Shown: one piece after another, positions 6,371 through 9,442 of the stretch
Numbering within the stretch: position 1 is the stretch's first letter
Layout of the letters: each line of letters begins with the position of its first letter
Assembly: GCA_017632095.1 (NCBI GenBank)
Contig: JAGBSA010000224.1
Coordinates: forward strand, 1-9,442
Origin: Bacteroidales bacterium
GTDB taxonomy: Bacteria > Bacteroidota > Bacteroidia > Bacteroidales > P3
Direction: 5' to 3'
DNA: 9,442 bases
Program-made: the position numbers and the translations under genes
The notes under the pieces: model-generated
Databases searched by the model: none
Told to the model about the DNA's origin: nothing
The model's input: the letters and a program-made list of their open reading frames with translations, nothing else

Positions 6371-6949
6371 CTATCGCTTTAACAAATCTTCATGAATGCG
6401 TAATATCTGAGGCAAAAGCATTGTCTTGTCATCGTGATGTATTAGATAATCGACCAATTTATTCTTTTCCTCTTGTGGCATTTGGTTGTTGATTCTCTCT
6501 AACACCTGTTCTTTGGTGCAATTGTCTCTTTGCATAACGCGTTTGACCACTATATCTTGTGGGGTGCTTATTCCAATGGTTTTTGAGAAGTGTTTATCTA
6601 AGTTATTCTCGAATAAAATTGCACTTTCCATTATTACATAAGGCGAAGTTTGCTTTCTACTCCATTTATCAAAGAGTTCAAACACACGAGGGTGTATCAT
6701 TGCATTTAGTTCTTGTAGTTTATCCTCATTGCAAAAGACAATAGCGGCTAGTTTCTTTGCTTGAAGTTTGCCATCTATTACTACATCTTTGCCAAACTTT
6801 ATAGCAATTTCATTTAACAAGGATTCATCTTCGTACAAGCGTTTTGCCTCCTTGTCTGAATAAAAGACAGGAATGCCTATCGTTTCAAAAACATGGGCAA
6901 TCAAACTCTTGCCACAACCGATACCTGCAGTGAGTCCTACTTTTAGCAT
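6371..6949 (-). CDS. coaE: Dephospho-CoA kinase
   Basis: A 192-residue protein of normal family length. It phosphorylates the 3'-hydroxyl of the ribose of dephospho-CoA with ATP, the last step of coenzyme A synthesis in the cytoplasm. The P-loop is at residues 8-15 (AGIGCGKS), where most CoaE proteins have GGIGSGKS; both changes are allowed by the Walker A pattern. Other family marks are VFYSDKEAKRLYE (28-40, with the conserved Asp32), the ESAILFE segment, and the lid-region RVMQRD...ERINNQ. Its ATG follows the YbbR-like stop codon directly (TAA then ATG), which points to translational coupling. It ends the housekeeping run that starts with nusB. Confidence 0.95.
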   Translation of the reverse strand: MLKVGLTAGIGCGKSLIAHVFETIGIPVFYSDKEAKRLYEDESLLNEIAIKFGKDVVIDGKLQAKKLAAIVFCNEDKLQELNAMIHPRVFELFDKWSRKQTSPYVIMESAILFENNLDKHFSKTIGISTPQDIVVKRVMQRDNCTKEQVLERINNQMPQEEKNKLVDYLIHHDDKTMLLPQILRIHEDLLKR

Positions 6950-7930
6950 TTACTTTTGTATTACATAATCAACCTTTGGTGGGTCGATTGATATTACTTT
7001 AATAAATTCGGGAACGTTATTAAGGATTACTCGTAGCTTTTTCTTTTTTTCTTCATTGCTATGAACAACATAAGCATTCATATTGTCGGTATCTACTTTC
7101 TTGTAATCCTCCATTGCAACCTTGTATCTAACTTTTACATAAGATGGAAACAAACGAACTTTCTCATTCTTGCCTGTAATTGCTGATACGGGCAAAGTAA
7201 CAATGTTTTCGGTATATTCTTTAACCGATATATGTAAACCAACATTTGTAAGTGGTAAGTTTAAGTTAGTTTTTTTATAGTCAAAATCAATAGGGATAAA
7301 TGTAAATATATTTCTATCAATTCCTTGTAAATGTACTTCTTTTGTGTAAAGGGTGTCGATTTTTTGTAACTCCTCTAAGCTACCTTCTATTTCTATGAAA
7401 TTATCTGAAAGTTTTGGTGTGTCGGATAAAGCAAAGGGTTGCCTACACCCTACCTCTACTCTACTAACAAGCGGAACTGATTTTGAATAAGTTTTGTTCC
7501 ATTTTAAGCTTAGTGTATCCGGCATAATTTGAACGGGAACCTTGTCCATTCCTATACTACTTAAAACTTGTTTATTGATAAAGCCTATCGGTATTTTTGC
7601 AGTTCCGTTTTGAATATTGAGGGATAGATTATCTACATTTATATCCAATGTATTTTGTTTTTTGAATAATATGCGGCTTGTCAATAAATCAAATCCGGTA
7701 CTTTTGATATATACTTGTACAACGCTATCGCTACAATAGAATTGTTGGTTTGGGTGATTCAAACTCGAAAAGACAACGGGTAGAGAATAATTATATTGAT
7801 ATTCCTTTCCCATTACAACAAATAACCACAAAGCAAAACTCAGACTAAGGCAAATAAAACCGTTTCTGACTCTTGAATCTGTCAGAAAACTATAAAGAAT
7901 ATTCCGCTTTTTCTTTTCCTCTGTCTGCAT
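6950..7930 (-). CDS. YbbR-domain envelope protein
   Basis: A 326-residue protein with a short basic cytoplasmic N-terminus, one membrane helix at about 23-41 (FICLSLSFALWLFVVMG) and a beta-rich extracytoplasmic part with degenerate repeats of the YbbR type; motifs such as LPV and SVPL recur. In Firmicutes the YbbR protein CdaR regulates the diadenylate cyclase CdaA. No cyclase gene is in this window, so a link to c-di-AMP is only possible by analogy. The position between yajC and coaE agrees with the order I know from Bacteroidales and supports the assignment. A hairpin lies in the gap before its start. The ATG at 7930 gives the expected charged N-terminus before the membrane helix. Confidence 0.8.
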   Translation of the reverse strand: MQTEEKKKRNILYSFLTDSRVRNGFICLSLSFALWLFVVMGKEYQYNYSLPVVFSSLNHPNQQFYCSDSVVQVYIKSTGFDLLTSRILFKKQNTLDINVDNLSLNIQNGTAKIPIGFINKQVLSSIGMDKVPVQIMPDTLSLKWNKTYSKSVPLVSRVEVGCRQPFALSDTPKLSDNFIEIEGSLEELQKIDTLYTKEVHLQGIDRNIFTFIPIDFDYKKTNLNLPLTNVGLHISVKEYTENIVTLPVSAITGKNEKVRLFPSYVKVRYKVAMEDYKKVDTDNMNAYVVHSNEEKKKKLRVILNNVPEFIKVISIDPPKVDYVIQK

Positions 7931-7947
7931 TTTATTTCAAACAAAAT

Positions 7948-7979
7948 GAGCGTCTCAAACCCGTAAAGGCAAGACGCTC
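7948..7979 (-). promoter_or_regulatory. Hairpin between yajC and the ybbR-like gene
   Basis: A perfect 8-bp stem, GAGCGTCT (7948-7955) with AGACGCTC (7972-7979), around a 16-nt loop, in the 79-bp gap between the yajC stop and the ybbR start. On the minus strand it is followed by ATTTTGTTTG, a poor T-run. It may be a partial terminator, an RNA-processing site or a stability element that lowers expression of ybbR and coaE relative to yajC. Confidence 0.5.
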
Positions 7980-8009
7980 TATTTCACATACGTCAAATCC
8001 CTTATCGGA

Positions 8010-8318
8010 TTATTTCTTTTGCTCTGCTACAACAGACATTGCAATAGCAGTCTTTTCAACTTCTATCTTCACATCGTTTGCAACTTCCATCAATACAGTT
8101 GTTTCCTTAACCTCTGCAATCTTTCCGTGCAAGCCACCTATTGTAACTACTTTTTGTCCTTTTGTAAGAGATTCTCTAAATTTCTTTTCTTCTTTTTGTC
8201 TTTTTTGTTGTGGACGAATCATAAAGAAATAGAAGATAACGATTATGAGAACCAACATAAGAATTGAGCTCATACCGCTTCCGCCCGCTGCTTGCAATAA
8301 TACGTTTAATAAATTCAT
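8010..8318 (-). CDS. yajC: Preprotein translocase subunit YajC
   Basis: A 102-residue single-pass inner-membrane protein that associates with SecDF and the SecYEG translocon. The membrane helix is at about 17-34 (SSILMLVLIIVIFYFFMI), followed by the family hallmark IRPQQKR (34-40) and the cytoplasmic segment KGQKVVTIGGLHGKIAEV (53-70), both characteristic of YajC. The length is normal for the family. It starts 39 bp after the DUF1573 gene on the same strand. SecD/SecF are not in this window, which is usual for this locus in Bacteroidales. Confidence 0.95.
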   Translation of the reverse strand: MNLLNVLLQAAGGSGMSSILMLVLIIVIFYFFMIRPQQKRQKEEKKFRESLTKGQKVVTIGGLHGKIAEVKETTVLMEVANDVKIEVEKTAIAMSVVAEQKK

Positions 8319-8357
8319 TTCTAATTTAGTGTTTTATGTGATTATTTATTCTTATTT

Positions 8358-8771
8358 CTAGTGTACGTCTGCAATGATTCTAAGATTTGTCTTTGCAGGT
8401 TTTGTATTCGCATTTACGGTTACTTGTTTTGTTATTCTCATTCCATTAGCTCCATCTGAATCATAAGTAACCGAAATCATACCACTTTCTCCCGGAGCGA
8501 TTTCTCCTCGAGGATAATCGGCAACGGTGCAACCGCATGAGGTGTTTACTTCATATATCACAAGGTTACAATCTCCTGTGTTGGTAAACTTAAAACTACC
8601 GGTTACTCTTTCTCCTTCTTCAACGCTACGAAAGTCTATAACGTCTCTTTCAAATTTAATTGTTGTCATGTTATCGATAACAGAAACGTCTATATTTCCA
8701 TTGTCCTTTTCCTTAGAACAGCTAAACAACAAAACCATTGAAACGATTGCTAAAAACAAATTTCTTTTCAT
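8358..8771 (-). CDS. DUF1573 lipoprotein
   Basis: A 137-residue protein with a lipoprotein signal peptide: MKRN, hydrophobic LFLAIVSMVLLFS, then Cys18 in the lipobox LFSC. The mature part is one Ig-like beta domain of the DUF1573 type: IDFRSVEEGERVTGSFKFTN, then NTSCGC (the family's conserved cysteine motif, near residues 80-86) and IAPGESGMISVTYDS. DUF1573 is common in Bacteroidota; its function is not known. The residues after the cysteine (SKEKDN) are charged and might act as a surface-export signal, but the match is loose. It starts 2 bp after the nusB stop codon, and the pairing nusB-DUF1573-yajC is a recurrent one in the phylum, so it is surely co-transcribed. Confidence 0.9.
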   Translation of the reverse strand: MKRNLFLAIVSMVLLFSCSKEKDNGNIDVSVIDNMTTIKFERDVIDFRSVEEGERVTGSFKFTNTGDCNLVIYEVNTSCGCTVADYPRGEIAPGESGMISVTYDSDGANGMRITKQVTVNANTKPAKTNLRIIADVH

Positions 8772-8773
8772 CG

Positions 8774-9442
8774 CTAGTTTTTCTCTTCTCTATCTGTTTC
8801 TTCCTTAATTATCTTTCCCTCTGCTCTCAAATCAACAAGGAATTTATCCAATAGACCATTAACAAACAACTTGCTACGCTCTGTGGAGAATTCCTTAGCC
8901 AATTCAATATACTCATTCATGCTCACTCTCACCGGAACAGTTGGACAATATATCAACTCGGTAATACCCATTTTTATTATAATTCTATCCAAAAAAGCAA
9001 GACGCTCCATATCCCAATTCTCTACATGCTTTAGGAACATTGCATCGTATTCCGAAAAGTGTGTAAGACATTTTCTCAACAAATCAATTGCGAACATTTT
9101 ACGGTCATCTTTCTCATCGCCAAACATTTGGAACAATGGTTTTCTTTCGCCTTCGTCTTCTTTGAATTCTTTTAAGTAGTTTAAGAATGTAAGTCCAACG
9201 AACTTAAAGTCGCTTTCCCAATACAATTGTTTCTCGAATATGAATTCTAAGAACGACTCATTTTTCAAAAGATAATTTCTCATCAACTGAATAACCGCTT
9301 TCTTTTCATCTTCATAAGAACAATTCTCTAAAGACATATAATCTTTGTAAGAGTTTGATTCTTTGAAACGATTTAAGATGTTCTTGAGAATATCTTTTTG
9401 CTCTACCCAATTGATTTTAAGTTTGTCGATAGCCTTTGTCAA
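8774..9442 (-). CDS. nusB: Transcription antitermination factor NusB, 5' end outside the window
   Basis: The C-terminal 222 residues of a NusB protein. The all-helical NusB domain is at the end: MERLAFLDRIIIKMGITEL (about 145-163), VPVRVSMNEYIELAKEF (169-185) and KLFVNGLLDKF (191-201) match the family signature. NusB with NusE (S10) binds boxA RNA and helps antitermination on rRNA operons. The codon at the window edge is TTG, not ATG, and reads as an internal leucine, so the gene continues beyond 9442. This fits the long NusB of Bacteroidota (around 300 residues, against about 140 in E. coli). The stop TAG lies 2 bp from the DUF1573 start. Confidence 0.93.
   Translation of the reverse strand: MTKAIDKLKINWVEQKDILKNILNRFKESNSYKDYMSLENCSYEDEKKAVIQLMRNYLLKNESFLEFIFEKQLYWESDFKFVGLTFLNYLKEFKEDEGERKPLFQMFGDEKDDRKMFAIDLLRKCLTHFSEYDAMFLKHVENWDMERLAFLDRIIIKMGITELIYCPTVPVRVSMNEYIELAKEFSTERSKLFVNGLLDKFLVDLRAEGKIIKEETDREEKN

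Noticed and set aside
7873..8232. 119-residue plus-strand frame opposite ybbR and yajC
   Set aside because: It is the antisense shadow of two well-supported genes and shows no family features.
8527..8808. 93-residue plus-strand frame opposite the DUF1573 gene
   Set aside because: Antisense of a clear lipoprotein gene; hydrophobic tail is the reverse complement of its signal peptide.
9440..9442. Start codon of nusB at the window edge
   Set aside because: The codon is TTG at the very last bases and Bacteroidota NusB proteins are longer; it is read as internal leucine of a truncated gene.

Overview
The window looks like a piece of an AT-rich Bacteroidota chromosome, most likely order Bacteroidales. 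Three things point there. First, the minus-strand gene order nusB – DUF1573 lipoprotein – yajC – ybbR-like – coaE is, as I recall, typical of that group. Second, a secreted protease carries a type IX secretion (T9SS) C-terminal sorting domain. Third, Shine-Dalgarno sequences are weak and the one promoter candidate has a Bacteroidetes look. No rRNA, tRNA, CRISPR array or transposase was found.

Left part, plus strand (1-3985). The window opens inside, or at the very start of, a TPR-repeat protein (3-917), which ends in a clear intrinsic terminator (959-1001). About 540 bp of very A-rich DNA without a credible gene follows, holding a small dyad, one copy of a 70-bp repeat and a promoter candidate. 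Next is a single 799-residue gene (1546-3945): three N-terminal membrane segments, two Rossmann/TrkA-N-like units and a C-terminal region resembling the bacterial ryanodine-receptor (RyR) domain. It ends in a strong GNRA-capped terminator (3959-3985). A second copy of the 70-bp repeat (4030-4099) lies just beyond it in the same orientation, so this gene with its promoter and terminator is bracketed by direct repeats.

Right part, minus strand (9442 down to 4098). A tightly packed housekeeping series runs leftwards: NusB (its N-terminus lies outside the window), a DUF1573 lipoprotein, YajC, a YbbR-domain protein and CoaE. These serve transcription antitermination, the envelope/Sec accessory machinery and coenzyme A synthesis. 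After a 43-bp gap without a GC-rich terminator come a T9SS-exported lysyl-endopeptidase-like serine protease, a 58-residue lipoprotein that is easy to miss (4477-4653), and an SprT-like zinc metalloprotein whose start lies inside the lipoprotein gene in another frame. These last three may be read through from the housekeeping operon or have their own promoter.

The best candidate for something little described is the membrane–Rossmann–RyR-like protein and its repeat-flanked setting. The overlapping small lipoprotein is the second.
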